A stretch of DNA of 64,000 nucleotides from an uncultured Microcaldota archaeon. Lineage in GTDB: Archaea; Micrarchaeota; Micrarchaeia; Norongarragalinales; CAINOH01. Shown in pieces: positions 47,026-56,707 of the stretch (within the stretch, counting starts at the first letter, position 1; each line of letters opens with the position of its first letter). The position numbers were made by a program, and so were the translations under genes. Under the pieces are notes generated by a model, which worked only from the letters and a program-made list of their open reading frames with translations, searched no databases and was not told the DNA's origin. Location of the stretch: assembly GCA_903851445.1 (NCBI GenBank), contig CAINOH010000009.1, positions 149,908 through 213,907 on the forward strand, read 5' to 3'.

Positions 47026-48081
47026 AATGGATGGAAGATAGTGGCCCGCACGGATATGCGCACCAGCATTGGCCGCGACTCAACAGGCGAGACGCTGGAA
47101 ATACTCCACCACGACGGCCTGGTTGACGAGTATGACGTGCACTCCGTGCTTTATTCGGCCACCCGCGATTCGCAGGCGTTCATGGTGCTTTCCTGCGACG
47201 GGCTCTACGAAATAGATGCCTCGGCTTTCCGCATCTCCCCCCCGCCGTCGCCAGTCGAGATGGCAATGCGCGAGCAGAAGGTCCAGGACCGGGCGAGGGT
47301 TGCGGATTTCTTTTCAAAGGCAAGCGAGGCGCTGGCGGCCCTTCCCAAAAAGGACGTCGTACTGCGCGTGCTGGAATATGCCAAGGCAAACCCCGCGCCC
47401 GAGCGAGCATTTTCCCACCCAAAGCTTTCCTTTCTCGACATTGGGTGCGGCAACGGAAGGCGCGTGCTTTTCGAGGCGTCGGCTGAGGCGGGCGAGTGCG
47501 TGGGCGTTGACTTTCACCCGCCAATCTACAACGACTACCCCAACGTGTCGTTTTACCGCACCGAGGCGTCCGAGTTCCTGCGAACGCACAAGCAGCGACA
47601 AATCGAAATTTCCAGGATAAACGCGGACTTTTTCCTCGGCAGGCTTTCAGACCCAGGCCGGACGTTCATCCTCGAGAAAATCGTTGCCGCGCTAACTGAT
47701 GGCGGCGAGTTCTCATTCTGCGAGACAGTCGCGGTTGCAAAGAAGGTCGTCGCAACGCTCAAGATGTTTCCCGGAATCAGCGTCCGCGCCGCCGACTACT
47801 GGCAGTCAGCAGAGCACATGTCACGCTCAAGCGTAGGCAGGCGCGAAGTGGAAAAGTTTTTGCGTTCGCATCCCGAATACGCGCAGAAGCCGGAAGCGGG
47901 CGCCGAAAAGCCGGAGTCGCGCACCGTTCCTGCGAGCATGCCGATTTTGGTGGTTGCAAAAAAAGAGGATCCGGCAACGGTTGCACAGCAAGAGGCAAGC
48001 TCAAGCCGGGCAGACCAGGACGAGACACTACTGCCTGAATTGCAGTCAGTAGTCCGACAGCCATCCAACGGTGCGGTTTAA
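47026..48081 (+). CDS. Class I SAM-dependent methyltransferase-like protein
   Basis: LSFLDIGCGNGRRVLFEAS..CVGVDFHPP. Confidence 0.7.
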   Translation, partial: NGWKIVARTDMRTSIGRDSTGETLEILHHDGLVDEYDVHSVLYSATRDSQAFMVLSCDGLYEIDASAFRISPPPSPVEMAMREQKVQDRARVADFFSKASEALAALPKKDVVLRVLEYAKANPAPERAFSHPKLSFLDIGCGNGRRVLFEASAEAGECVGVDFHPPIYNDYPNVSFYRTEASEFLRTHKQRQIEISRINADFFLGRLSDPGRTFILEKIVAALTDGGEFSFCETVAVAKKVVATLKMFPGISVRAADYWQSAEHMSRSSVGRREVEKFLRSHPEYAQKPEAGAEKPESRTVPASMPILVVAKKEDPATVAQQEASSSRADQDETLLPELQSVVRQPSNGAV

Positions 48082-48153
48082 AATTCGGCGGGGCTAAAAA
48101 CCTTTACTTCTTCTAATCATTGTCCCGCTGCGCTCACTTGGGGGAATGTTACT

Positions 48154-49794
48154 ATGGAATCTTTCACAGAACAGGAAACGCAAATCCTGCTCAATTTCTG
48201 CTCGAACACGGACAAGCGGGTGTTCGTGCTCAAGAACCTGCCCGAGGCAATCAAGGGCGCGCTCTTTTCGCGCTACTCGCGCTCAACAAAGTCCCTTCGC
48301 AGGCTCCTTCTTGACGAGTTCCTCTCATCAAAGGAATCCGGGCTCATGGAGCTTGTAGGGCAAGGCACGGGGCCAGACTTGGCAGCTGCCACGCTCAAGG
48401 CCGAGGAGTTCTACAACCGGGTTCTCGACGGTTTTGGTGACGACTCTGTTGGCGAGCTTGGCGGCGCGCACGTTGCAATCGAGGACGTCTCAATCGTGTC
48501 CACGAAGACAATCGAAGACGCGCGCGTCGGCGGCTCCCCGCTTGAAAAATCCACGCGATACGTGTATTTCGACCAGAAGCGCGATGGAAAATGGCTCTAC
48601 TACCGCGAGCCCGCGATAATGGCATCCACATTCGCAGACGAGTATTCTGCCTCCATGGATTCTCTTTTCGAAACATATGCCCGCCTCGTTCCGACTCTCA
48701 CGAAATACGTCGAGGAGCAGTGGCCGATTGAGCAGTTCGAGTTCCAGCCCGACCGCACGCAGCCGGCGGTTCTTTTCGGCAAGCTTGCTGATGAGAAGGC
48801 AATCAAGCGCGCAAAAGTCGCCTACACTGGCGCAGTCCGTGCAAAAGTCTGCGATGCCTTGCGCTACCTTCTTCCTGCAAGCACACTCACCAATATGGGC
48901 TTTTATGGGAACGGCCGCTTCTGGCAGAACATGATTTCCCGGCTATATTCGCATCCGCTTGCGGAGTCGCAGGAACTTGGTGCGGCCATGCACAAGGAGC
49001 TTGGCACAGCCATCAAGCCGTTCGTGCGCCGCGCAAAAAAAGACGAGTATTTGGCGGGCCGGCAAGGGCGAATGAAAAACGCCATTGCAGGAATCGCGGC
49101 AGGAGAAAACAAAAACAGGGTTGAGCTTGTTGGTTATGACAACGATGCTGTTGACCGTACAGTTGCAGCTTGCCTCTATCCATATTGTGACGCGCCAATG
49201 ACCGCCCTGTTGCAGAAGGCGCAGGCAATGACCGAACAACAGAAAGCGGAAGTTGTTGAAGCTTATGCGGGCGGCCGCAATACGCGGCGCGACAAGCCCG
49301 GCCGCGCGTTTGAGCAGGCCTACTATGATTTTGACGTCTGCGCGGACTACGGCGCCTACCGTGACATCCACCGCCACCGCATACTCACGCAGGAGCGCCA
49401 GCTCCTAGGGTGCAGGCACGGTTTCGAGACTCCCGAAGAATTAGTGCAGGCGGGTCTTGAGAAGGATTATTCGGATGCGATGAAGTCAGCGGCAGTTCTT
49501 TACAACAAAATCGCAGAGCAAATGCCGTTCGAGGCGCAATACTGCGTTCCCCTGGGCTACAGGATTCGCTGGCGCATGAAAATGAATTTGCGCGAGGCCT
49601 ATCACTTCTGCGAAATCCGCAGCGGCATGCAGGGTCACACGTCATACCGCCGTGTTGCGCAGGATGTTTACAGGCACATCAACAATGCGCACCCCGCGTT
49701 GGCACGGAACATGTCATTCGTGGATATGAAAGAGTACCCGCTTGGTCGCATCAATGCCGAGATGAGCAAGGAAAACAAGCGCGCATTGCAATAG
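48154..49794 (+). CDS. Double-length ThyX-like flavin-dependent thymidylate synthase family protein
   Basis: N-half ..SPLEKSTRYVYFD; C-half YRDIHRHRILTQERQLL (degenerate RHRx7S); GDDSVGELGGAHVAIEDVS. Confidence 0.72.
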   Translation: MESFTEQETQILLNFCSNTDKRVFVLKNLPEAIKGALFSRYSRSTKSLRRLLLDEFLSSKESGLMELVGQGTGPDLAAATLKAEEFYNRVLDGFGDDSVGELGGAHVAIEDVSIVSTKTIEDARVGGSPLEKSTRYVYFDQKRDGKWLYYREPAIMASTFADEYSASMDSLFETYARLVPTLTKYVEEQWPIEQFEFQPDRTQPAVLFGKLADEKAIKRAKVAYTGAVRAKVCDALRYLLPASTLTNMGFYGNGRFWQNMISRLYSHPLAESQELGAAMHKELGTAIKPFVRRAKKDEYLAGRQGRMKNAIAGIAAGENKNRVELVGYDNDAVDRTVAACLYPYCDAPMTALLQKAQAMTEQQKAEVVEAYAGGRNTRRDKPGRAFEQAYYDFDVCADYGAYRDIHRHRILTQERQLLGCRHGFETPEELVQAGLEKDYSDAMKSAAVLYNKIAEQMPFEAQYCVPLGYRIRWRMKMNLREAYHFCEIRSGMQGHTSYRRVAQDVYRHINNAHPALARNMSFVDMKEYPLGRINAEMSKENKRALQ

Positions 49795-49860
49795 TTTTTT
49801 TTGGGTTAGCCGGCAGTGTAAGCGGTTTTCGCTGGCCATGCAGCTTTTCCGCACCCGTTG

Positions 49861-50430
49861 CTATTTAGTCGCTTTCAGCAAGTCGCTCTTTGAGACTATC
49901 CCCGCGACTTCCTGTCCTCTCATCACAAGAACAGCGGGCGCGTACTTCAGCAGCCCCACAACAGCAGTCGCCGGCGTGCGGACGGAGACGCAGGGGAATG
50001 GCTCATCCATCGTGTCGCCGACTTTTTTTGCGGAAACCTTGGCGTAGTTTTCATTGGACAGCAGTTCAAGCATCCAGCGCTCGGAAATGCTCCCTATTGC
50101 CTTGCCGTTTTCCATCACCGGCATCTGGGAAATGCCGTTCTTTCGCAGTATCGCAACAGCGGCGCCGACCTTTTCAGATGGCCTCACCGAATACACTTTC
50201 GGGGTCATGATTTCGCCGGCAACTGCGCCGCTTGCGGCCTCGAGCGAGTCGAGCGCGGAAAAGACTCTGCTTGCAAGGGCGTACGCGGGGTCGAGCTTTC
50301 CCGTCTCAAGCTTTGCTATGAACGACTGGCTGGTTTGCGAGGCCTTGGCAAGCTGAGCCTGCGTGATGCCCAGGCGCCTCCTGCGGGAGGGTATTGTTGA
50401 AATCTGCGGAAGCAAGCAACTCGCCCTTCT
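49861..50430 (-). CDS. HTH (Xre-like) plus tandem CBS domain regulator; start approximate
   Basis: RRRLGITQAQLAKASQTSQSFIAKLETGKLDPAYALASRVFSAL; then IMTPKVYSVRPSEKVGAAVAILRKNGISQMPVME (CBS). Confidence 0.82.
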   Translation of the reverse strand, partial: RRASCLLPQISTIPSRRRRLGITQAQLAKASQTSQSFIAKLETGKLDPAYALASRVFSALDSLEAASGAVAGEIMTPKVYSVRPSEKVGAAVAILRKNGISQMPVMENGKAIGSISERWMLELLSNENYAKVSAKKVGDTMDEPFPCVSVRTPATAVVGLLKYAPAVLVMRGQEVAGIVSKSDLLKATK

Positions 50431-50487
50431 TCTGCATCTGTCACGTTCGGCGTCGGTTAAATACCTTTCAATCGCTAATGTGTCTAC

Positions 50488-52185
50488 GTGATTCCAATCG
50501 TGACTCGCAGGATACTCATCACTTCGGCTTTGCCCTATGCGAACGGCGACATCCACTTCGGCCACATAATGAGCACCTACCTGCCGGCCGACGTCTATTC
50601 TCGCTACTGCAAGCTCGCCGGGTACGACGCACTCTACATCTGCGCATCTGACGAGCACGGCACCCCAATCGAGCTTGCAGCCCAGAAAGCCGGAAAGGAC
50701 GCGGCGACGTTCGTGAACGAGTTCCACGACCGCCAGGCAGCTGACTTTGCAGCGCTCGGCATACGCTTTGACGAGTACTACCACACCAATTCGGACGAGA
50801 ACACCAAGGTCGCGCAGGAGTTCTTTGCCGAACACAAAAAGAAAGGAGACATTTACGAAAAGGAAGTTGAGCAGACGTTCTGCGAAAAGGACGGCCGCTT
50901 CCTTCCAGACCGCTTTCTCCGCGGCACCTGTCCGTTCTGCAGCGCAGAGGACCAGTACGGTGACAGTTGCGAAAAGTGCGGCAAGACCTATGGTGCAGGC
51001 GAGCTTTTGAACCCGCGCTGCGCGGTCTGCGGCGGCACGCCCATACGCAAGAAGTCAAGGCACCTGTTCTTTTCCCTCTCGAAATACTCCCAGTGGCTCG
51101 AAAAATACCAGTCCGAACAGCCGTTCCCGCGCGAGGTGGTGAACTACCTGGGAAAGTGGATTTCCGAGGGCCTTGCTGACTGGGACATAACCCGCGACGG
51201 CCCGTACTTCGGCATCCCCATCCCCGGCGAGGAGAACAAGTTCTTCTACGTCTGGTACGACGCGCCCATCGGGTACATATCCTCCACGCTTCACTACTGC
51301 AACGCCCACGGAAAGAATTTTGAGGACTATTGGAAGGGAACGGACGCCGAGCTCGTGCACTTCATAGGAAAGGACATCGTCTACTTCCACTTCCTCTTCT
51401 GGCCCGCGATGCTCAAGGAAGCAGGTTATTCGCTTCCCCACCGCATCCCGGTCCGCGGCCACGCCACGATACAGGGCGAGAAGATGAGCAAGAGCCGCGG
51501 GAACTTCATCGGGCTTTCGGAGTTCCTCGCAAAATACCCGGCGGACTACCTGCGCTTCTACTACAACTCCGTCACGCCCAACAACTCGTCTGACGCGGAC
51601 TTTTCCTGGGAGGAGTTCGGCGCGAAGACGAACAGCGAGCTTGTCGGCGCGCTGTGCAACTACTGCTACCGAGTGCTCTCCTTCACCAGCAGCCAGTTTG
51701 AAGGGCAAGTCCCGGTGCCCGCGCCCGGGCTTTTGGACTCCAAGCTTGAGAAGGAATTCTCAGCAAAGATTGACGCAATGCCTTCCGCAATCGCAGACCA
51801 GCTTGAGCAGGTGGAAATCAAGGCCGGCCTGGAGGCGGGGATGGCCTTTGTCAACGACTGCAACCGCTACTTCAACGACCGCGCGCCCTGGAAGCTCGCA
51901 AAGGAAAGGCCGGAGGAAGCGAAGGCCGTGATGTTCCTTGCGGCAAAGGCGGCGTACGCCATCTCAATCCACTTCCAGCCGTTCATACCCTTCTACTGCC
52001 AGAAAATCTACTCCCAGCTCGGGTTTGAAGGGGACGTTTCGGCAGTGCGCTGGGCAGACCTTTCGGCGTTTGCGCCCGGCAGGAAGCTTGCAAAGCCGGA
52101 GATAGTCTACCGGCCGCTTGAAAAGGAAGTCCTCGCGGCCGAGGCTGCAAAGCTTGCCGCTGCTTGCAAAAAAATAATCGTTTAA
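50488..52185 (+). CDS. metG: Methionyl-tRNA synthetase
   Basis: ILITSALPYANGDIHFGHIMSTYLPADVYSRY; CPFCSAEDQYGDSCEKCG; GEKMSKSRGNF. Confidence 0.97.
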   Translation: MIPIVTRRILITSALPYANGDIHFGHIMSTYLPADVYSRYCKLAGYDALYICASDEHGTPIELAAQKAGKDAATFVNEFHDRQAADFAALGIRFDEYYHTNSDENTKVAQEFFAEHKKKGDIYEKEVEQTFCEKDGRFLPDRFLRGTCPFCSAEDQYGDSCEKCGKTYGAGELLNPRCAVCGGTPIRKKSRHLFFSLSKYSQWLEKYQSEQPFPREVVNYLGKWISEGLADWDITRDGPYFGIPIPGEENKFFYVWYDAPIGYISSTLHYCNAHGKNFEDYWKGTDAELVHFIGKDIVYFHFLFWPAMLKEAGYSLPHRIPVRGHATIQGEKMSKSRGNFIGLSEFLAKYPADYLRFYYNSVTPNNSSDADFSWEEFGAKTNSELVGALCNYCYRVLSFTSSQFEGQVPVPAPGLLDSKLEKEFSAKIDAMPSAIADQLEQVEIKAGLEAGMAFVNDCNRYFNDRAPWKLAKERPEEAKAVMFLAAKAAYAISIHFQPFIPFYCQKIYSQLGFEGDVSAVRWADLSAFAPGRKLAKPEIVYRPLEKEVLAAEAAKLAAACKKIIV

Positions 52186-52203
52186 CCAGTTACGCGTGGT
52201 CGT

Positions 52204-52491
52204 GTGGATAATCCAAGGAGCAGACGAAGAGTAGGTTTACATGAGTCTACGCCCACTGTTGACGTTCACGTCAACAACGCCACGAAAATTGCCGGCCGGC
52301 CGGTAACGGGCCTCATTGAGGCGCTGCACATCGAGGGTTACCATCCGAAAAAAGACGAGCAGCACATCATCCGCGTTTTTAAGGAAGAAGCAGAAGAACG
52401 CAACATTTCACCAGAGGACCATGCGCGCGAGATGCTGGTTTTGTTCCAAAGGCATTGGGAAAAGAATAACGCAGGCAACCCGCGCGGCTGA
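52204..52491 (+). CDS. Hypothetical protein
   Basis: ORF 95 aa. Confidence 0.45.
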   Translation: MDNPRSRRRVGLHESTPTVDVHVNNATKIAGRPVTGLIEALHIEGYHPKKDEQHIIRVFKEEAEERNISPEDHAREMLVLFQRHWEKNNAGNPRG

Positions 52492-52572
52492 TTTTTGGCA
52501 GTTGCCTCCGAACCACATCTCCCAAGCCCGTTTTATTTATTTCCACCACCATACTATCTTCCGTAATCGGAT

Positions 52573-52833
52573 GGGGTTATGGTATAACCTGGCAGAACAG
52601 CAGAGGCAACGGAACCTTCGGGTCCCAAGCCGCTGAAGCTCCAGCAAAACCTGCGCCTCAAAACGCACGTTTGGATTAACTTCCTGTCAGGGAGCAAGGT
52701 TTTCCGAGCAGCAGCGCACCAGTTGCGTTGCGTGCGATGACTGAAAGACTGGAGCGCGGATTGGCCTTCGGGCCAAGATGAACGCGCCAAATGGAGAAAC
52801 CTGCGGATCGGGGTTCAAATCCCCGTGACCCCA
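52573..52833 (+). ncRNA. Candidate structured ncRNA with tRNA-like ends (acceptor-like GGGGTTA/TGACCCC-A and T-arm CGGGGTTCAAATCCCCG) and a large structured insert
   Basis: Terminal pairing plus canonical T-arm; internal perfect helices GCTCCAG/CTGGAGC and AAAACC/GGTTTT; TTCG hairpins; TATA-like GTTTTATTTAT about 30 nt upstream; no convincing coding ORF. Confidence 0.6.
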
Positions 52834-52901
52834 TTTCATTTCTTTCTGGTTTTTGAGACTTTTTCGCCGGAGTTTATATTTTCGTTGTTTCTAATGCTGT
52901 C

Positions 52902-53270
52902 ATGCAAATCAACTTCAAGCGCTATCTCCTCTACCTTGTCCGCTGGCAGCTTTCCACGCCCATACTTGCGTTCGTGATATTGTGGATGGCCGGCTACGAC
53001 ACGCTTACCGCGACCATCGTCGCAAACATCATCGGAGGCCTCATCTTCTTCTGGGTCGACCAGTACATCTTCACCTCAAAGGACCTCGCCGCCCAGTGGG
53101 AAGTCAGGGAGAACGTCAAGTGTTCGGACTGCGGCAAGCTGGCGCGCGGCTATAGGCTCGTAAGGACCGAGAACTACGACAAGACAAGGGACGCGGCACC
53201 CAAGTTCAGGTGCGAGTCCTGTTCGCAGAGGAAATCGGAAGAGCTCAAGAAGACGGGAATAAAGGTCTAG
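52902..53270 (+). CDS. Small 2-TM protein with C-terminal zinc ribbon
   Basis: Two hydrophobic helices then CSDCGKLARGY...FRCESC. Confidence 0.6.
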   Translation: MQINFKRYLLYLVRWQLSTPILAFVILWMAGYDTLTATIVANIIGGLIFFWVDQYIFTSKDLAAQWEVRENVKCSDCGKLARGYRLVRTENYDKTRDAAPKFRCESCSQRKSEELKKTGIKV

Positions 53271-53935
53271 GCTTTTGCCTGTCCTTTGGCCGGCTCTTTG
53301 TTTGAAATTATTTCATCTATAGCATAAGCAATCTTTTTGGAAATTTCCGGGTCAAGGAATTTTTGTTGCTCTGGCTGGCGTATCTTACTGTAGGTTAGGT
53401 TGTGGTCCGGATCCAGTTTTTGGCTAACCGAGTAGTTGTTTGCAATGTTCTTTATTCTTGTGAGTTTTGTTTTCATTTTTTTATGCAGTTGTTTTGGCAA
53501 GGCGTGGTCAATCGCAGGAACTTCCACGTAGTAGTTCCCGCCAAATTTGATTAGAAGAATCTCGTGAGGATACCACAAACCCGGCGCGCCCATGGGTCCG
53601 ACTTTGAATTTTTTTGGTTTGGCTTTTTCGGCATGACCCAGTATGTCCGGCGAAGATGAATGAAAACTGAACACTGTCGCGTCGTGTCTTTTTCTGTATT
53701 TTTGCAGGGCAGATCCAAAATCAAAGCTGCCGTCTCGGGTTTTTATTGCCATTATCTTAGCTGCCAGCTCTGGTGTTTCGTCCCTGGCAATCCCATATGT
53801 CGTTTTTTCAACAGGATTCTTTTCCAGCACGACCTCGTGGCCTAGTGTCCGAAGGATGCCAGCGCATTTTCGTGCGTGGTGTCCAGCGACAGTTTCCAAG
53901 GGGTGCTCGTTCCACAGGATAACTACTTTTGCCAT
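53267..53935 (-). CDS. Conserved hypothetical protein
   Basis: ORF 222 aa MAKVVILWNEHPLETVAGHHARKCAGIL...; family not assigned. Confidence 0.6.
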   Translation of the reverse strand: MAKVVILWNEHPLETVAGHHARKCAGILRTLGHEVVLEKNPVEKTTYGIARDETPELAAKIMAIKTRDGSFDFGSALQKYRKRHDATVFSFHSSSPDILGHAEKAKPKKFKVGPMGAPGLWYPHEILLIKFGGNYYVEVPAIDHALPKQLHKKMKTKLTRIKNIANNYSVSQKLDPDHNLTYSKIRQPEQQKFLDPEISKKIAYAIDEIISNKEPAKGQAKA

Positions 53936-54016
53936 GATTTGATTCGTTGCCCGGCATTTTATTCCTATGGCGCGGCCGCCATACTCCTTTATTTTCAGCT
54001 TCCTACAGTACTTGCA

Positions 54017-54703
54017 ATGGACTACGTAATCGGCTGCGACGAGGCAGGCCGCGGCTGCGTTTTAGGCGCCCTAGTCATGGCCGCGTTTGCGGTTCCCAAG
54101 GAGCGCGAGCTTGAGCTCAAGGCGGCAGGCGCGCGGGACTCGAAGGAGCTTACCCCGCAAAAGCGCGAGGAGCTTGCAAAGACTTTGGGTGCGATTGGCA
54201 AGTACGTGACACGCCACGTCTCCGCATCCGAGATCAACGCCGCGATGCTGAAGAAGAAGTCGCTCAACGAGCTTGAGGCGGAAATCATCGCAGAACTGTT
54301 GGACGCTTTCGTTTTGGGTTTGCAAAAAAAAGGCTCCACCATCAACACCATTTACGTCGACTCCCCGGACCCGGTCCCGAGAAAGTACGAGCAGCGCATC
54401 AGAAAGCACGCGAAGAACCTGGCGAAAATAAAGATAGTCAGCGACAACCATTCCGAAAACAAGTACCCGTGCGTAGCTGCGGCGTCGATAATGGCAAAGA
54501 CCGAGCGCGACTTCGAGCTTGAGAAAATCCACAAGATTTTCAAAAATGAGGAAATCGGCTGCGGTTACACGCACGACAAGGCCACCATTGCCTTTGTGCG
54601 CAGGCACCTGCACGACGAGAAGCTCGCGCCCTATCTCAGAACGCAGTGGAAAACCGTGAAAAACATGCAAATCGTGCAAATTGACCTGAATAAATTTTTC
54701 TAG
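54017..54703 (+). CDS. rnhB: Ribonuclease HII
   Basis: MDYVIGCDEAGRGCVLGALVMAAF; IYVDSPDPVPRKYEQRI; AAASIMAKTERD. Confidence 0.95.
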   Translation: MDYVIGCDEAGRGCVLGALVMAAFAVPKERELELKAAGARDSKELTPQKREELAKTLGAIGKYVTRHVSASEINAAMLKKKSLNELEAEIIAELLDAFVLGLQKKGSTINTIYVDSPDPVPRKYEQRIRKHAKNLAKIKIVSDNHSENKYPCVAAASIMAKTERDFELEKIHKIFKNEEIGCGYTHDKATIAFVRRHLHDEKLAPYLRTQWKTVKNMQIVQIDLNKFF

Positions 54704-54817
54704 TTTTCGGCAGTTTGACCAGCCTTCCACTATTCCGCGTCTTGGATTTTATCATTGGAACTCCGATACGCGAACTGCGGTCGGGTCGACTTTATATACT
54801 GAAACTTTTTACTCATA

Positions 54818-55120
54818 TTCCCCCAACTTCAACAAAACCCAAAAACAAAAATTGCGGGTTTTGGAAGAATCCGAGTGTAAATGCGTTTCGGCTCAATTAA
54901 TTGGGCTGTTTGAGTGGATTCGTAGAGCGAAGGAGTTCCACCGGCTTGTCCGTGTTCGGAAATCTCCCTCTTTGCGGAACCGCACAAAGAGCTCCAATTG
55001 CAAACGTTCGGCCGAACTGGAGAAAAATTTATGCAGGGCCCTAAACCAGCCCGAAAATTGGTTTGTCTCCGAACCGAAACGCAAAGCATGAATCGGGCGC
55101 TTTCAAAACCCGCCTTTTTC
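54818..55120 (+). ncRNA. Candidate structured ncRNA in a 510-bp intergenic region
   Basis: TATA-like TTTATATACT at 54791; terminal inverted arms GCGGGTTTTG (54854)/CAAAACCCGC (55104) and TGCGTTTCGG/CCGAAACGCA; hairpin CTCTTTGCG-GAAC-CGCACAAAGAG; T-rich 3' end. Confidence 0.45.
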
Positions 55121-55212
55121 TATTTAAAGATTGGGCAAAGCAAAGGCTCTTTTTTCATCGTTGCAAGAAACAGCGAAAGCAAGAGAATACGGGAAGCCTG
55201 CATCTGCTTTTT

Positions 55213-55800
55213 CTATCTTTCCTGCAGTTCTTTGAGCTTGAAGAAGCACTTGGCGCAAGCTTCGGCGTCCTTGTACGCGCTGTGCGAACCTGAAAGTTCC
55301 TTTGCAAATAATTTCCAGTGAAGCTGCGAGAGCGTCGGCCACTTGTACCCGTAGCCATATCCGGTCTTCGGTATTGCGCAAAGGTCAGTAGTTGATTTCA
55401 TCGTGCAGAACTTCTCAATCTCCTTGAGCGTTTCGATGTCGGAGTGCAGACCCAGTCGGTAAAGCTCGGCGCCGAGGATTTTTTGGTCAAAGTCAATGTT
55501 GTGGCCAACCAAGGTGTGCGCCTCATCAAGGGCATCGATGAACTTTTCAAGGGCGTCCACAAGGGCAATTCCGTCTGCAAGCGCGCGCTCGGTTGTAATG
55601 CCGTGGATCCTTACAACGTCTTCAGGGATTGTGAACCCTTCGGGCTTGATAATCAGGTCCGCGCTTTCCTTGAGCTTGCCCGCATCATCATACATTAGGA
55701 AGCCCAGCTGAACCATGCGCGGCCAGTTGTCCGTGTCGCAAAAGTCCGCATCCCAGCGCACAGGCAGGCCGGTTGTCTCGGTGTCGAAGAAGAGGTACAC
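55213..55800 (-). CDS. DnaQ-like DEDDh 3'-5' exonuclease
   Basis: VYLFFDTETTGLPV; TLVGHNIDFDQKIL; SHSAYKDAEACAKCF. Confidence 0.88.
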   Translation of the reverse strand: MYLFFDTETTGLPVRWDADFCDTDNWPRMVQLGFLMYDDAGKLKESADLIIKPEGFTIPEDVVRIHGITTERALADGIALVDALEKFIDALDEAHTLVGHNIDFDQKILGAELYRLGLHSDIETLKEIEKFCTMKSTTDLCAIPKTGYGYGYKWPTLSQLHWKLFAKELSGSHSAYKDAEACAKCFFKLKELQER

Positions 55801-55849
55801 TATGTTCTTACCATCCTGTAATCTTTTTAGCTGATTGCCAAGCGCAGCT

Positions 55850-56707
55850 TCACTGCGCCTGCTGGAAGTGTTCGAAGAACTTGCGCGTGGGCTTGAGCAG
55901 CCGCGTGTTGCCCTTCTTTTCGGAGATGATATAGCCGCGTTCCTTAAGCTCGGCAACATACTCATAGATTTCGCCGCGGAAGTAGTTCTTGAGCCCGCTC
56001 TGCAGTATCTGGCCTTTCTTTGCGATGAGCGCGAGAATCTTGAGCGATTTTCTTGAAAGCTCAATTTCCTTTGAAAGCTGCGAAACTGCGGGAAGGTAGA
56101 TGCTGCGCACCTGCAGCCGCGCCTCGTTGTTTATGAATTCAATCATCAGTGCGGACTGTCTTTCGTCGTATTCCGCCTGCAGGTTGTAGACAAAGCGGGT
56201 GGCTTGTTTTACCGTGCAGTGCGAAAGCAATGCAAGTTCTGCCGGAGTGAGTGGCTTGTTTGCAAGTAGCAACGCTGCCTCGATTACCTTGGCCTTGTCC
56301 AGCTCGGGTCTTTCCTTTGCAACCTCGGAAAGCTTGTCAAGTGCAGACTGGCCTATGTCGCCTTCCTCCTCGTATTGCGGCTCCTCCTCTTCAGCGTCTT
56401 TTGTTGTCATCGAGCCTTTGGAGTCGCCTTCGGAGGATTCCGTGTCAGCACCAGCAATGGTCTTTTCGGGGGTGATTGTCTCCATTAGCCGGGTTTCTTT
56501 TTTGTCTTCCGCTTCAGCGGCCTTCTGCTCCTCAATGGCTTGGCCTATCGCGTCGGAAGTCTTCTCAAGCTCGGCGCCGCCAATCTGCTCCTCGTGGGCG
56601 TTGATGGCCTCTTCATTGATGGACTCCACAAGCTCGGCCTCCATTCTGTCCGCCTGTTGCCTGAGGTCCTGGACTTCAGCAGTTGGTTTTACTGGCTTTC
56701 TTGCCAT
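55850..56707 (-). CDS. ScpB-like SMC-complex winged-helix protein with acidic N-terminal extension
   Basis: IEAALLLANKPLTPAELALLSHCTVKQATRFVYNLQAEYDERQSALMIEF..; ELSRKSLKILALIAKKGQILQSGLKNYFRGEIYEYVAELKERGYI. Confidence 0.75.
   Translation of the reverse strand: MARKPVKPTAEVQDLRQQADRMEAELVESINEEAINAHEEQIGGAELEKTSDAIGQAIEEQKAAEAEDKKETRLMETITPEKTIAGADTESSEGDSKGSMTTKDAEEEEPQYEEEGDIGQSALDKLSEVAKERPELDKAKVIEAALLLANKPLTPAELALLSHCTVKQATRFVYNLQAEYDERQSALMIEFINNEARLQVRSIYLPAVSQLSKEIELSRKSLKILALIAKKGQILQSGLKNYFRGEIYEYVAELKERGYIISEKKGNTRLLKPTRKFFEHFQQAQ

Noticed and set aside
52573-52833. Group I intron in a tRNA
   Set aside because: GACTGAAAGACTGGAG looks superficially like a P7 R segment but no matching S segment (AGTCC partner) follows; P3/P7 core could not be built.
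52573-52833. SRP (7S) RNA
   Set aside because: Contains GTCAGG and AGCAGC hexamers like helix 8, but the 15 nt between them do not form the required stem with a GNRA/GGAA loop.
53267-53935. D-aminoacyl-tRNA deacylase or N-formylglutamate amidohydrolase call for the 222-aa protein
   Set aside because: Only weak impression from FSFHSSSPDILG; not enough motif support, left as conserved hypothetical.
54829-55091. Overlapping ORFs of 79-107 aa on both strands
   Set aside because: Both strands open, no family features, and the region is highly self-complementary; better explained as structured RNA.
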